NCBI GenBank assembly: GCA_017551905.1
Contig: JAFZKK010000091.1
Coordinates: 1-64,000, forward strand
Direction: 5' to 3'
DNA from: Salinivirgaceae bacterium
GTDB taxonomy: Bacteria; Bacteroidota; Bacteroidia; Bacteroidales; SZUA-534
Length of the DNA: 64,000 nucleotides
Shown: in pieces, positions 9,687-18,972 of the stretch
Numbering within the stretch: the stretch's first letter is position 1
How the letters are laid out: the number at the start of each line of letters is the position of its first letter
Position numbers and translations under genes: made by a program
The notes under the pieces: generated by a model
Told to the model about the DNA's origin: nothing
What the model saw: only the letters and a program-made list of their open reading frames with translations
Database searches by the model: none

Positions 9687-9856
9687 AAACGATAACGATA
9701 ACACTGACGAAAACACTAACACTAACATTAACACTAACGAAAACACTGACACTAACACTAACGATAACTAAAACTAAAACGAAAACACTAACGCTGACGA
9801 TAACGATAACGAAAACACTGACACTAAACACTAAACTTCTAACCCTCTAAACTTTT
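9663..9856 (+). repeat. low-complexity hexamer array, cdaA to surface protein 1
   Basis: About 190 bases made almost entirely of six-base words such as AACGAT, AACACT, AACGAA and ACTAAA, fading into ACTAAACTTCTAACCCTCTA next to the following ATG. It begins inside the last codons of cdaA. The coding-sense strand is rich in A and C, nearly free of GG, and unlikely to fold. It contains no gene. Related arrays occur at five other junctions in this window, each in the same sense as the flanking transcription. Confidence 0.85.
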
Positions 9857-9862
9857 AAAAAT

Positions 9863-12436
9863 ATGAGCAAAATCCGAAACTTAATGTTGGCATTTGCAGC
9901 TGTGCTTGCAGCCACAACAACAATGGCCCAAAGCGGCTTCAATTATCAAGCAGTTATCCGCAATAATGGCGAAGTTATTAGCAACCAGGATGTTACGCTT
10001 CGTATTAGCATTATGAATGGTAACGAGGTATGCTATCAAGAAACGCAAAAGACAAAAACCAATGCCTACGGCAACATAACCGTCAGTGTTGGCGGCGGAA
10101 CGGCTACCATTGGAACTTTCAGCGCTGTGCCTTGGGCTACTATGCAGCTGACATTGAAAACCGAAGTTGATACGGACGGCTCCGGCAATTTTGTTGACAT
10201 GGGACAAACACCTATTCAGCCCGTGCCGTTTGCTCAATACGCCAAGAAAACCAGCGAGATAGACAACCCCAGCGAGATTCAGATTCAAGCTAAAGCCAAC
10301 ACCGGCGACGACGAGGCGCTGTTTGCTGTTAAAGACGAGGACGGCAACGTTGTTTTTGCAGTTTATAAAAACGGTGTCCGCGTGTATGTTGACGAGAACG
10401 ATGCGAAGGCTGCCAAAAGCGGTTTTGCTGTGGCTGGCCGCTCAGGAAAAGCCGATGAAGGCAATCAGTTTTTTGTTGTAAACAAAGAAGGCACAAAGGT
10501 TTATGTTGACTGTGAGAACGACAAAGCAGCTAAAGCCACATTTGCAGTGGCGAGCGTTAGAAAAGGAAAAACTGCAGAGGATAACATGCTCGTAATCAGT
10601 GAGGAAGGTACAAAAGTTTATGTTGACGGTGAGAACGACAAAGCAGCCAAAGCCACATTTGCCGTGGCAAGTGTAAGGAAAGGAAAAGCCGCAGAAGATA
10701 ACATGCTCGTAATCAGTGAGGAAGGTACAAAAGTTTATGTTGACGGTGAGAACGATAAAGCAGCCAAAGCCACATTTGCAGTGGCAAGTGTAAGGAAAGG
10801 AAAAACCGCAGAGGATAATGTGCTCGTAATCAACGAGGAAGGCACAAAAGTCTTTATCGATGATGATGCCAATGGCAAAGCCGCCAAGGCCACGTTTGCT
10901 GTGGCAAGTGTGAAAAAAAGCAAAGACGGCCAAACAGCCAACTCAAACTATTTGCTCATTGATTCCGACAGCACCCGTGTTTACATTGACGAAGCCAACG
11001 ACAGCAAAGCCGCCAAGAGCGGATTTGCAGTTGCCGGAAAGAGCGCAAGCAAAGCTGGTGAAACACGCAATCTTTTCAATATCGACCTTACAAAGAATGC
11101 CGAAACTCTCGATAGCGTAAACCGCATTTATTGGTATCCATCAAAGAACGCTTTTATGGCTGGTAATCTGAAAGTTGACAGTGCCGCGCAGGTTGGAACA
11201 AACTCATTTAATGCCGGTTTCCAAAACACAGCCAAAGGCGAGTATTCTCAAGCGCTGGGATATAAATCCACAGCCATTGGCGATTACTCTACCGCCATTG
11301 GCCGTGAAGCCTACGCAGGAGCCGACAATGCATACGCTTTTGGCGATTCAGCACAGGCTCAAGGCGAAGGAAGTTACGCATTTGGTACTGGAGCATTAGC
11401 TACTGGTAAAGCAAGTATTGCTTTTGGCAGTGAAAGTTGGGAAACATTTCCTGGATATAGCTGGCGCAAATATAGAGCTCCCGCCAAAGCCATTGGCGAC
11501 TATTCTTATGCTATCGGTTCTGGTGCCATAGCTATGTATGGCTCATTGGCATTTGGAATAAACGCAAATGCATCATCCGAATTGTCAGCAGCAATAGGAA
11601 TGGAGACAACTGCCAGCGGACATAATTCCACTGCTATTGGATATGGTGCAAACGCTATTGGAAATAGTTCTTTTGCCATTGGATTTGGTGTTAATGCCGT
11701 TGGAAATAATTCTACAGCAATGGGGTCTTCTACAACAGCCAATGGAGAAACTTCTACAGCAATGGGTTATTATACAACAGCTAAATCATCTTATGAAGTG
11801 GTGGTAGGAAAACATAATACCGACTATACACCTAATGCAGGGCAATCACCCGGAATACCTTATTGGTATGAAAATGACAGATTGTTCGTTGTTGGTAATG
11901 GTAAAGATGATTTAACTCATAGCGACGCTTTGATAATCTACAAAAACGGCAATGCAGAATTTAGAGGCAACATATATCCTGCTACAACAAAATATAATTG
12001 GCAAAGCGTAATGCCAACATACACTTTAGGCACAAATACTAATCGCTGGGATACGGTTTATGCCAACGTTATTAATGCCACAAATGGCACAATCCAAACC
12101 TCCGACCAACGCCTGAAAACCAACATCAAACCGCTTGAGCGCGCATTGGATAAAGTGCTAACACTCAACGGCGTAACCTACGAGTGGCGCGTTAAGGAGT
12201 TTCCCAACAAGAATTTCGATAGCAACCGCCACGTGGGCGTTCTGGCGCAGGAGCTTGAGGCTGTTCTGCCCGAGGCCGTTGAGACTGGCGCAGATGGTTA
12301 TAAATCGGTCAATTACAGCAACATAACACCACTGCTCATTGAGGCCGTAAAAGAGCTGAAAGCCGAGAACGATGAATTGAAAAAAGAGATGGCCGAGGTG
12401 AAGAAAATGTTAGAGGAATTGATGAAGAAACAATAA
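9863..12436 (+). CDS. repeat-rich surface protein 1 (39-aa repeats, YadA-like head, S74 tail)
   Basis: 857 residues, apparently secreted: a signal peptide ends at TMA (residue 22). Residues 23-140 form a conserved N-terminal domain (SGFNYQAVIRNNGEVISN) shared with two paralogues here. About 169-410 hold six tandem 39-residue repeats built on EGTKVYVDGENDKAAKATFA. About 449-640 are YadA-head-like repeats of the STAIGYGANAIGNSSFAIG kind. A peptidase S74 (endosialidase chaperone) domain begins at TSDQRLK with the Ser747/Lys752 self-cleavage dyad, and a C-terminal coiled coil follows (about 825-857). Trimer formation is therefore likely. There is no YadA membrane anchor and no obvious type IX sorting domain, so the route to the surface is unknown. 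Role in adhesion is inferred. Confidence 0.85.
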   Translation: MSKIRNLMLAFAAVLAATTTMAQSGFNYQAVIRNNGEVISNQDVTLRISIMNGNEVCYQETQKTKTNAYGNITVSVGGGTATIGTFSAVPWATMQLTLKTEVDTDGSGNFVDMGQTPIQPVPFAQYAKKTSEIDNPSEIQIQAKANTGDDEALFAVKDEDGNVVFAVYKNGVRVYVDENDAKAAKSGFAVAGRSGKADEGNQFFVVNKEGTKVYVDCENDKAAKATFAVASVRKGKTAEDNMLVISEEGTKVYVDGENDKAAKATFAVASVRKGKAAEDNMLVISEEGTKVYVDGENDKAAKATFAVASVRKGKTAEDNVLVINEEGTKVFIDDDANGKAAKATFAVASVKKSKDGQTANSNYLLIDSDSTRVYIDEANDSKAAKSGFAVAGKSASKAGETRNLFNIDLTKNAETLDSVNRIYWYPSKNAFMAGNLKVDSAAQVGTNSFNAGFQNTAKGEYSQALGYKSTAIGDYSTAIGREAYAGADNAYAFGDSAQAQGEGSYAFGTGALATGKASIAFGSESWETFPGYSWRKYRAPAKAIGDYSYAIGSGAIAMYGSLAFGINANASSELSAAIGMETTASGHNSTAIGYGANAIGNSSFAIGFGVNAVGNNSTAMGSSTTANGETSTAMGYYTTAKSSYEVVVGKHNTDYTPNAGQSPGIPYWYENDRLFVVGNGKDDLTHSDALIIYKNGNAEFRGNIYPATTKYNWQSVMPTYTLGTNTNRWDTVYANVINATNGTIQTSDQRLKTNIKPLERALDKVLTLNGVTYEWRVKEFPNKNFDSNRHVGVLAQELEAVLPEAVETGADGYKSVNYSNITPLLIEAVKELKAENDELKKEMAEVKKMLEELMKKQ

Positions 12437-12441
12437 AACGC

Positions 12442-12471
12442 GGTAGAGACGTGCCATGGCGCGTCTCTACC
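12442..12471. repeat. REP palindrome, family 1, copy a
   Basis: A 30-bp near-perfect palindrome centred on GCCATGGC with arms GGTAGAGACG and CGTCTCTACC, five bases after the stop codon of surface protein 1. Three more copies cluster around the RAYT transposase at 36.3-37.1 kb. The single asymmetric position (GACGTGCC...GCGCGTC) gives each copy an orientation. As a strong hairpin it may also stop transcription or protect the mRNA 3' end, although only an A-rich stretch follows. Confidence 0.85.
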
Positions 12472-12610
12472 AAAAATAAATTATAAAACCATAACAATCA
12501 GGGCTTTATAAAAATTGTTAATAACATTGCCGTCGAAATAATTGTTTATTTAATCGTATTTAATTTTTTTTGTGTTTGTTATTTCTGAACATGTTGAAAA
12601 AACAGAGAAT

Positions 12611-13366
12611 ATGAAATTGAAATTATTATCAGTGGCTTTGGGCTTGCTTTTCTGCACCTCGGCAATGGCGCAGGTCAAAGGCGGACACAATCTGAAGTTA
12701 GCCAAGCTCTACACATCAGGCAAGTACGAGATTTGTCTGTTCAAGGCCGAAGACCTCTGCAACGACCCTGCAGCCGGCCGCGAGTCGGAGCCTTACTTGT
12801 ATGCCGCAATGTGCTACATAAAACTCTACGAATCGACCGACCCTGAGGTGGCCGCCGATTACAAAGACGGTATGCGTCAGGCAGTTAAATACACCACAAA
12901 GTTTGTCCGCAAAGACACCGACGGCGAGCTTTACCGTCAGAACACCGATTTTATCGACGTCATTAAGAAGCACTTGCAGAAGGAAATGAAAACCTATTTG
13001 TCGAGCGAGAACTACACCAAGGCATCGAACTCGGCGCGCAACTACGAGAAACTCGCCCACAAGCCCGATTATCTGTTCCTATACTACTCGGGAATGTTGA
13101 AGTGCATGGCCAACAACAGCGTCCAGGGCGAGCACGATATGGCCGAGGCGCGTCCGCAGTTGGCCGAACAGGTGATGAATGGAACCGTAAAGGTTGACCC
13201 GATAGTTAAAAGCCTGATTATCGACGGTTTCCTGAAATATTCGATGCAGCTTGTGAACGAGAAACGCAAGAAAGACGCCGAGGCCGTCATAACCCTTGGC
13301 AAGAAGATATTCCCCAACGACGGCTACATCAGCGTGCAGTATAACATGATTGTCGGCAAAAAGTGA
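12611..13366 (+). CDS. secreted TPR-like protein, function unknown
   Basis: 251 residues from the ATG at 12611. This start gives a clean signal peptide (MKLKLLSVALGLLFCTSAMA); an upstream in-frame start would put 13 polar residues before it. The mature protein is helical with TPR-like pairs (KLYTSGKYEICLFKAEDLC, YTKASNSARNYEKLA, MLKCMANNSVQGEHDMAEA). I recognise no enzyme motif. It is probably periplasmic or exported. It follows surface protein 1 in the same direction by about 170 bases that include a REP palindrome, so shared transcription is uncertain. Confidence 0.75.
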   Translation: MKLKLLSVALGLLFCTSAMAQVKGGHNLKLAKLYTSGKYEICLFKAEDLCNDPAAGRESEPYLYAAMCYIKLYESTDPEVAADYKDGMRQAVKYTTKFVRKDTDGELYRQNTDFIDVIKKHLQKEMKTYLSSENYTKASNSARNYEKLAHKPDYLFLYYSGMLKCMANNSVQGEHDMAEARPQLAEQVMNGTVKVDPIVKSLIIDGFLKYSMQLVNEKRKKDAEAVITLGKKIFPNDGYISVQYNMIVGKK

Positions 13367-13393
13367 AGCGCAATATAATTAATTGATAATCAG

Positions 13394-13424
13394 AAAAAGT
13401 GGGCCGCAATGGTTCACTTTTTTT
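13394..13424 (+). terminator. terminator after the TPR-like gene
   Basis: An eight-base stem AAAAAGTG (13394-13401) pairs with CACTTTTT (13415-13422) across a 13-base loop and runs into a T tract. It lies 28 bases after the TPR-like gene's stop codon and is well placed to end that transcript. Confidence 0.7.
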
Positions 13425-13448
13425 GTTGTCGGAGACGATTGAAACCGA

Positions 13449-13571
13449 CAAAAAAAGACGGTCGTTATTGGCGGCCGTCTTATGAACTTCGGGATTCTGA
13501 GAATCCGTCGGTAGCAACTAAAAAACCATTATGAGAAAAGTACTATCTGTTTTACTAACGCTGCAAATGTA
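13449..13571 (-). ncRNA. candidate small RNA on the minus strand
   Basis: On the minus strand a TACATTTG box (13571-13564, matching TAnnTTTG) is followed by about 60 bases, a small hairpin GGATTC/GAATCC, and a terminator-like hairpin whose arms AGACGGTCG and CGGCCGTCT (13456-13480 on the plus strand) are followed by seven T on the minus strand. That is the layout of an intergenic small RNA of roughly 100 bases. No -33 element is seen at good spacing and no known family is recognised. On the plus strand the same region contains a 13-codon reading frame from 13531 (MRKVLSVLLTLQM), probably chance. Confidence 0.3.
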
Positions 13572-13685
13572 GGTTGAGAGATAATCACTTATGGTTAAGG
13601 CAAGGTTAAAAACCGTTAACAATAAGTTAAAAGCAATGATTTGCCCGCAACTTTGACTATTTTTGACACATCAAAAAAACGACAA

Positions 13686-15236
13686 GTGAAAAAACAACGA
13701 TTCTCCGGCATTTTGGCGCTGATGATAATATCGCTGTTCGGCATCATCGCCGTTCAGATAATATGGGTTCGCAAGGCCATATCGGTCCGCGACGAACAGT
13801 TTGCTCAGCACGTCAACCATGCGCTGCAGAACGCCGCCTACCGCATCGAGCGTAACCAAAACGCCTTCTGGATTTCGAATTTCATGTCGGGGTGGAGGGG
13901 CAAGGCCCGCGACAGGCAGGAGGAGTCGCTGATAATGTCGCTGAGCGATTTCAGCCGTCCGCGCCGCACCGAGCACGTCATCGACCTTGCCAATGTCAAA
14001 ACCGAAAAGAAAGGCGACACCGAGATAACAACCTACAGCATTGATACTCTGTTCGATAACGGCAGCCTGTCGTTTCAGGCCTACTCATCGGTTACCAAAC
14101 CCGACGGCAACACCGACCGCAGCCGCATAAACGACATTATGGAACAGATGCTGTTCGAGTTCAACATCAAAGACCGGCCCATTGAGGAGCGCATCGATTT
14201 TTCGGTCATCAAGCCGACGCTGACATTCGAGCTGCGCAACGCCGGCATCGAGCTGCCCTTTGAGTTCGCCGTAACCGACAGCAAGGGCAAACCGTTGCAG
14301 CCGCTGGCCTCCAAGGGCTACAAGCGCCAGAAGCACACCTTCTGCACAAGCCTTTTCCCCAACGACATAGCCCAGCACGACGAGATGCTGTCAGTTTATT
14401 TCCCCGACCGCCGCAACGCGCTCTACGGCTCGGTTATGCTGCCCATTTCGGCATCGGTTCTGTTCACCATAATAATACTGATAACTTTCTGGGTGACAAT
14501 TCGCACCATGGTCGACCAGAAGCGCATTTCGGAGGTCAAGACCGATTTTGTGAACAACATGACGCATGAGTTCAAGACGCCGCTGGCAACCATTCAGCTT
14601 GCCGCCGATTCCATAGCCTCGCCGTCGATAATTGCCGAGCCCGAGAAAGTCAAGCGGTTTGTCGGCATAATAAAAGAGGAGAACCGCCGCATGAACCGTC
14701 AGGTTGAGTGCGTTCTGCAGATGTCGATGCTCGACAAAAAAGATTTCAATCTGAATCTGCAACCCACTCATATTAAGCCGATTGTGGAGACGGCTGTGGG
14801 CAACATCAGCCTGCAGGTTGAGCATAAAAACGGCACAATAAAATTCACCGACAACTCGACAAACGATTTTGTGAAAGTTGACCAATCGCATTTTATCAAT
14901 GTGATTTACAATCTGTTAGACAACGCCAACAAATACTCGCTCGATGCGCCGCCCGAGATAACCGTAACAATGCGCAACATCGGAACTGATTTGCTTATCT
15001 CAGTGAGCGACAAGGGGATAGGCATGGACAAAGAGACGCAGGAGAAAGTGTTCGACAAGTTCTACCGCCACCCGACGGGAAACGTGCACACAGTCAAAGG
15101 TTTCGGGCTTGGTTTGAGCTATGTGAAGGCCATTGTGCTGTCGTGCAAGGGCGAGATAAAAGTGTCGAGCCAGAAAGGGCAGGGCAGCACCTTCGAGATT
15201 TGGCTGCCGGTTATTAACGAAACATCTGAATCATAA
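13686..15236 (+). CDS. sensor histidine kinase of a two-component system (RprX-like)
   Basis: 516 residues from a GTG at 13686, giving MKKQRFSGILALMIISLF, a normal membrane start. A TTG at 13641 would add 15 residues, but a TATTTTTG promoter-like box at 13658-13665 falls inside that extension. TM1 (about 8-28), an extracytoplasmic domain to about 250, TM2 (about 252-275), HisKA with the phospho-acceptor His294 in NNMTHEFKTPLATIQ, and HATPase with N box LLDNANKYS, G1 DKGIGMD and G2 GFGLGLSY. The response regulator starts 9 bases downstream. Domain layout resembles Bacteroides RprX; the signal is unknown. Confidence 0.9.
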   Translation: MKKQRFSGILALMIISLFGIIAVQIIWVRKAISVRDEQFAQHVNHALQNAAYRIERNQNAFWISNFMSGWRGKARDRQEESLIMSLSDFSRPRRTEHVIDLANVKTEKKGDTEITTYSIDTLFDNGSLSFQAYSSVTKPDGNTDRSRINDIMEQMLFEFNIKDRPIEERIDFSVIKPTLTFELRNAGIELPFEFAVTDSKGKPLQPLASKGYKRQKHTFCTSLFPNDIAQHDEMLSVYFPDRRNALYGSVMLPISASVLFTIIILITFWVTIRTMVDQKRISEVKTDFVNNMTHEFKTPLATIQLAADSIASPSIIAEPEKVKRFVGIIKEENRRMNRQVECVLQMSMLDKKDFNLNLQPTHIKPIVETAVGNISLQVEHKNGTIKFTDNSTNDFVKVDQSHFINVIYNLLDNANKYSLDAPPEITVTMRNIGTDLLISVSDKGIGMDKETQEKVFDKFYRHPTGNVHTVKGFGLGLSYVKAIVLSCKGEIKVSSQKGQGSTFEIWLPVINETSES

Positions 15237-15245
15237 ATAGTTACT

Positions 15246-15941
15246 ATGGCAAACAAACGCATTTTCTTGGTTGAAGACGATGTCAATTTCGGCTCGGTTC
15301 TGAAGTCGTTTTTAGAGATGAACGACCTTGATGTTGATTGGGTTGATGACGGACAAAACGCTGTATCAACTTTCAAATCAAACACATACAACTTATGCAT
15401 ACTTGATGTCATGCTTCCGCACGTCGATGGATTCACAATTGGCGCCGAAATAAAGCGGTTGAGCCAGGAAACGCCGATTATCTACCTGACAGCCAAGAAT
15501 ATGAAGGAGGATATGATTAACGGTTACAAAATTGGTGCCGACGATTATATCACTAAACCATTTGATTCAGAGGTGCTTATCTACAAGATTAAAGCCATTT
15601 TGAAGCGTCAACAGAGCGATGCGAAGGCTGTTGTGGAGGACATTATGAAAGTGGGCCGCTACGAGTTCAACCAACTGAGCCGCACGCTGACTTTCGAGGA
15701 CGGAACGCTAATCAAGCTGTCGCCAAAAGAGGCCGAGTTGCTGAGTTTCCTTATGGCGAATGTCAATCATGTGGTTGACCGCAACCTGACGCTTGAGAAG
15801 ATTTGGGGCGAGACGGGCTATTTCACCGCCCGCAGCATGGATGTTTACATCACCAAGCTGCGCAAATACCTGAAAAACGACCCCGACATTGAGATTACCA
15901 ACGTTCACGGAACGGGCTACATTTTGGGAATAAAAGGTTAG
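15246..15941 (+). CDS. OmpR-family response regulator (RprY-like)
   Basis: 231 residues. The receiver domain (1-120) has the acidic pair at 11-12, phospho-acceptor Asp54 (CILDVMLPH), the conserved Thr in YLTAKN and Lys in ITKPF. The winged-helix DNA-binding domain (about 135-230) ends in TNVHGTGYIL, the typical OmpR/PhoB turn. It is paired with the kinase ending 9 bases before it. The segment LTAKNMKEDMINGYKIGADD closely recalls Bacteroides RprY. It likely regulates envelope genes, but no target is visible. Confidence 0.92.
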   Translation: MANKRIFLVEDDVNFGSVLKSFLEMNDLDVDWVDDGQNAVSTFKSNTYNLCILDVMLPHVDGFTIGAEIKRLSQETPIIYLTAKNMKEDMINGYKIGADDYITKPFDSEVLIYKIKAILKRQQSDAKAVVEDIMKVGRYEFNQLSRTLTFEDGTLIKLSPKEAELLSFLMANVNHVVDRNLTLEKIWGETGYFTARSMDVYITKLRKYLKNDPDIEITNVHGTGYILGIKG

Positions 15942-15971
15942 CGGAGCGGGGGAGAGCGTCGGAGATTAAAA

Positions 15972-17228
15972 ATGGCACAGATGAACTCAGGCATTGTCAA
16001 GAATACATCGAAACTGCTGGTTGCCAATGTTATAGCGCAAGTGGTGGGCTTTGCCGTTTACCCCATTCTCACGCGCCTTTACTCACCCGACGACTTCGGT
16101 GCCCTGAACATTTTCTTGACAATTGGTGGCATTGCCACTCTGTTTGCCACGGCAGAGTACCAAAACTCGATTATGCTGCCGAAAAGCGAGAAAAGTGGTG
16201 TGGCCTGTTTTCATATTGGGTTCATTATCACGCTGATAGTTACGCTGTTATTTGTTTTGTCGATTCCGTTTGCTGGCCCAATCGCCAATTTGCTGAACGT
16301 TCCGCAGTTAAGCGCAAGTTATTGGATGCTACCAATTTACATTCTTGTCATTTCGCTTTGGACGCTGCTGAACTATTGGCATACCCGCAACGAGCGGTTC
16401 ACGTCGGTAAGTGCCTATCAGATAACGCAAAGCGTCACTGGCGCTGGTGTTAAATGGGGTTTGGCGCGGTTCGCAAGCAACGGCCTGATTATCGGCTCGG
16501 TGGTTGCGCCGCTGATTGCTCTCGCAACAAACATTGCGGCCACTTTCCGCACAGCAATCCGCCCTCTGCTCACTTTCGACAAGGACGAATGCCGCCGAAT
16601 GGCCCGCGAGTACGTGAATTTCCCGAAGTTTTCGTTGCCGCGGACGCTCATCAATAATTTGAGCGGCAATCTGCCCATTTTGCTTCTCGCACCATTTTTC
16701 GGCGCAAGCTACATTGGTTTCTTCGGAATGGCGCTTTCGCTGGCATTTCGTCCGCTGAATATTGTGTCAGCATCGCTTTATCAGGTATTTTTTCAGCGGG
16801 CTGCGGAACAAGTTCAACGGAAAGAGAGTATTAAATCATTCTTTATCAAGTTCATACGTAATGCCACGTTGGCGGTGATTCCTTGTTTTGTCGCATTGTA
16901 TTTCATTCTGCCCAAGCTGACCGAGTGGTTTTTAGGCGCAGGCTGGAATGTCACGGCAGAGTGCATCCAGCTGATGTTGCCGTGGTTGGCTGTGGTTTTC
17001 GTCGGCTCAACCATCGCCTTTATCCCCGATATTTTTCAAAAACAGCGGACATCGGCTATTATCGAGGTTATCTATCTTATATTGAGGACTTGTGCGCTTT
17101 TGACAGGCATCTTGATGAACAATTTTTTGCTGGCCGTTTTGCTATATTGCACGGTGGGATTTTGCGTGGTTGGCTATCAGATTGTCTGGTATATCGGCAT
17201 TATCAGACAGTACGAGAGGTCGTTATAG
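15972..17228 (+). CDS. polysaccharide flippase (Wzx/MOP superfamily)
   Basis: 418 residues with about 12 predicted membrane helices and the start typical of O-antigen flippases (SKLLVANVIAQVVGFAVYPI, then LTRLYSPDDFGALN). It should translocate a lipid-linked glycan across the inner membrane. It starts 30 bases after the response regulator, and its last six bases overlap the end of the convergent asparagine-synthetase-like gene. With the next two genes it forms a small surface-glycan locus that leads into lptD. Confidence 0.88.
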   Translation: MAQMNSGIVKNTSKLLVANVIAQVVGFAVYPILTRLYSPDDFGALNIFLTIGGIATLFATAEYQNSIMLPKSEKSGVACFHIGFIITLIVTLLFVLSIPFAGPIANLLNVPQLSASYWMLPIYILVISLWTLLNYWHTRNERFTSVSAYQITQSVTGAGVKWGLARFASNGLIIGSVVAPLIALATNIAATFRTAIRPLLTFDKDECRRMAREYVNFPKFSLPRTLINNLSGNLPILLLAPFFGASYIGFFGMALSLAFRPLNIVSASLYQVFFQRAAEQVQRKESIKSFFIKFIRNATLAVIPCFVALYFILPKLTEWFLGAGWNVTAECIQLMLPWLAVVFVGSTIAFIPDIFQKQRTSAIIEVIYLILRTCALLTGILMNNFLLAVLLYCTVGFCVVGYQIVWYIGIIRQYERSL

Positions 17229-18956
17229 GTTCAGATACCTGATGCCCGCCAGCAACGAAATCACCTGCAATTTCTCGAAAGAAGTGCCGGTATCGTAAAA
17301 ATCGCTAATTGTTTCTTTCATACCGATTTTGTCGCACCTGTCGATATTTGCCTTGAAATAGTTGTCGATATATTCGCGAAGTGATTGATTTCCAGCGAGC
17401 CACGAATCAATCGGATTCATCGAGCGGCCGCTTTCAAGTTTGTCGTAATTGTGGATGTGCGTTTTTTTCAAGACGAACATTGCCATTCGTGCCGGCAGGT
17501 CTTTCAGCGGAATGCTTTTGCCCATAACCGGAACCATTCTCATCTTTTTACCGATTGTGCGTTCGCCGTTATGTTTCCAACGCGCGGCTTCGGGATATTT
17601 TGTCAGAATCCAGCGGTCATATATCTCATTTCCAAACCGTTGCGATAGCGGAATGGTATATGCAAATTCGAGCAAATCGGTATCATAAAAAGGCGAAAAC
17701 GACTCTGTAAATTCCTGAAAGACAAGCGGTGAGCCAAGGTTAGCGCAATTGAATCCGCGCACATACAGATAATAAATCTCACGGTTCGGGAAATTTTCAA
17801 GCAACCGGTTGTCCGCCTTTTGCTGCAAAAGGGGCAGAAGTTTTTTCGACAAAGCGCCGTCGCCAAACTTAAACGGCTGATTGATATCGTTTTGTGTGTA
17901 TCCAGTGCCGACAATTATATCGCCGAGCATTCCGGTCGCAACAACGCCAATTGTGTCTTTATCGCTTAAATCGTCAAAGCTATCAATCACTTGAGCCGCG
18001 CCGCTGTAGTTGACCAAACCAGATGTGAGTTGAACCGCGCGGTCAACATTTTTCAGATAATCGCCGCCGTCGAGTGGCTTGAAGTGCATTTTGTCGCCTA
18101 AAGTTTTGGCAATTTCTTTTGGTGTTGTTTCGTCGTAATATCCACTCTGTGAGTATGTTACATTTTCAATCGGTTCGTCGGTAAGCTGTCGGGCAACCCA
18201 AACGGTCATTCGCGAATCGAGGCCGGCGCTCAATGGCATCACGTTACGGTAGCCGTACTGTTTGTTTTTGTCCAAAATGCGCCCCACAGCCTGCCGGAAC
18301 AAGGCATCGAGTCGCTCAATGTTTGTCTTCTCGTCGTTCTGATTCGGATTGTTCGCAAAACGGTGGTAGCGGATTTCTTCCATTTTTCCGCCCGAAATTC
18401 TTAAATAACAGCCAGCAGCAACTCGATTGATACTTTTTATAAGTGTCTGACAATTTGGTGAATAGCCGTATGAAAGCATACTCAACACAAACACATCGTC
18501 GATTTTTCGCTCAAAAGAATCCGGCAACGTTTGGACAAGCTGTTTTAAATCTGTCGAAAAATAAAACGATTCATCAGCTTGTGCGAAAAAAATCATCCGG
18601 TCGCCGATGTGGTCGTTGTAAATCAGTAAAATATCACTTTTTTTGTCGTAGAAGACACCCGAAAACGAACCTCGAAACTCGTTGAAGAATTGTTCGCCTT
18701 GTTGCTCGTACATCAGCGGAATCAGTTCTTTTAAACCGCTCGCACTGTGCGATTTACACATTTCGGCAATGTTAAAAATGACACCGTCGGTCAGAAAAAA
18801 ATACTTCTCGGTATCCTCGAAAACCTTGTCGTCGCTGAATTTGGGCATTGGTGAGAACGCGATTCGAACTTTCTCATTTTCAAACGACAAAGCCGACGAA
18901 TCGCTGTCATTTTTCGTGAAAGAACCAAAACCATATTTTCCCCAATACCAGAACAT
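17223..18956 (-). CDS. asparagine synthetase-like enzyme of a glycan locus
   Basis: 577 residues from the ATG at 18956 (MFWYWGKYGFGSF), 16 bases after the glycosyltransferase stop; a longer frame would overlap that gene. The C-terminal half has the ATP-pyrophosphatase loop MPLSAGLDSRMTVW of the asparagine synthase domain. The N-terminal half looks like a GATase-type fold (GSFSGVFYDKKSDILLIYND), but residue 2 is Phe, not the catalytic Cys, so it probably cannot release ammonia from glutamine. Homologues in polysaccharide loci are thought to amidate or otherwise modify sugar or amino-acid substituents; the substrate here is unknown. Confidence 0.8.
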   Translation of the reverse strand: MFWYWGKYGFGSFTKNDSDSSALSFENEKVRIAFSPMPKFSDDKVFEDTEKYFFLTDGVIFNIAEMCKSHSASGLKELIPLMYEQQGEQFFNEFRGSFSGVFYDKKSDILLIYNDHIGDRMIFFAQADESFYFSTDLKQLVQTLPDSFERKIDDVFVLSMLSYGYSPNCQTLIKSINRVAAGCYLRISGGKMEEIRYHRFANNPNQNDEKTNIERLDALFRQAVGRILDKNKQYGYRNVMPLSAGLDSRMTVWVARQLTDEPIENVTYSQSGYYDETTPKEIAKTLGDKMHFKPLDGGDYLKNVDRAVQLTSGLVNYSGAAQVIDSFDDLSDKDTIGVVATGMLGDIIVGTGYTQNDINQPFKFGDGALSKKLLPLLQQKADNRLLENFPNREIYYLYVRGFNCANLGSPLVFQEFTESFSPFYDTDLLEFAYTIPLSQRFGNEIYDRWILTKYPEAARWKHNGERTIGKKMRMVPVMGKSIPLKDLPARMAMFVLKKTHIHNYDKLESGRSMNPIDSWLAGNQSLREYIDNYFKANIDRCDKIGMKETISDFYDTGTSFEKLQVISLLAGIRYLNL

Positions 18957-18972
18957 ATTAATTTTCAAAAAG

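Noticed and set aside
9312-9758. Hydrophobic minus-strand frames such as MLVSVFSLVLMLVLVFSSVL, also at 46282-46506.
   Set aside because: They are the reverse reading of the low-complexity arrays, lack promoters, and overlap real genes.
9663-9856. Hexamer arrays as CRISPR arrays.
   Set aside because: Units are six bases and variable, there are no spacers of constant length and no cas genes.
13531-13572. Thirteen-codon frame MRKVLSVLLTLQM as an attenuator leader for the two-component genes.
   Set aside because: Not enriched for any amino acid, no terminator between it and the kinase, and it overlaps a better minus-strand signal.
13640-13665. TTTG plus TATTTTTG as a full promoter for the histidine kinase.
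   Set aside because: Spacing is only 14 bases, too short for the consensus; only the -7-like box was used, as weak support for the GTG start.
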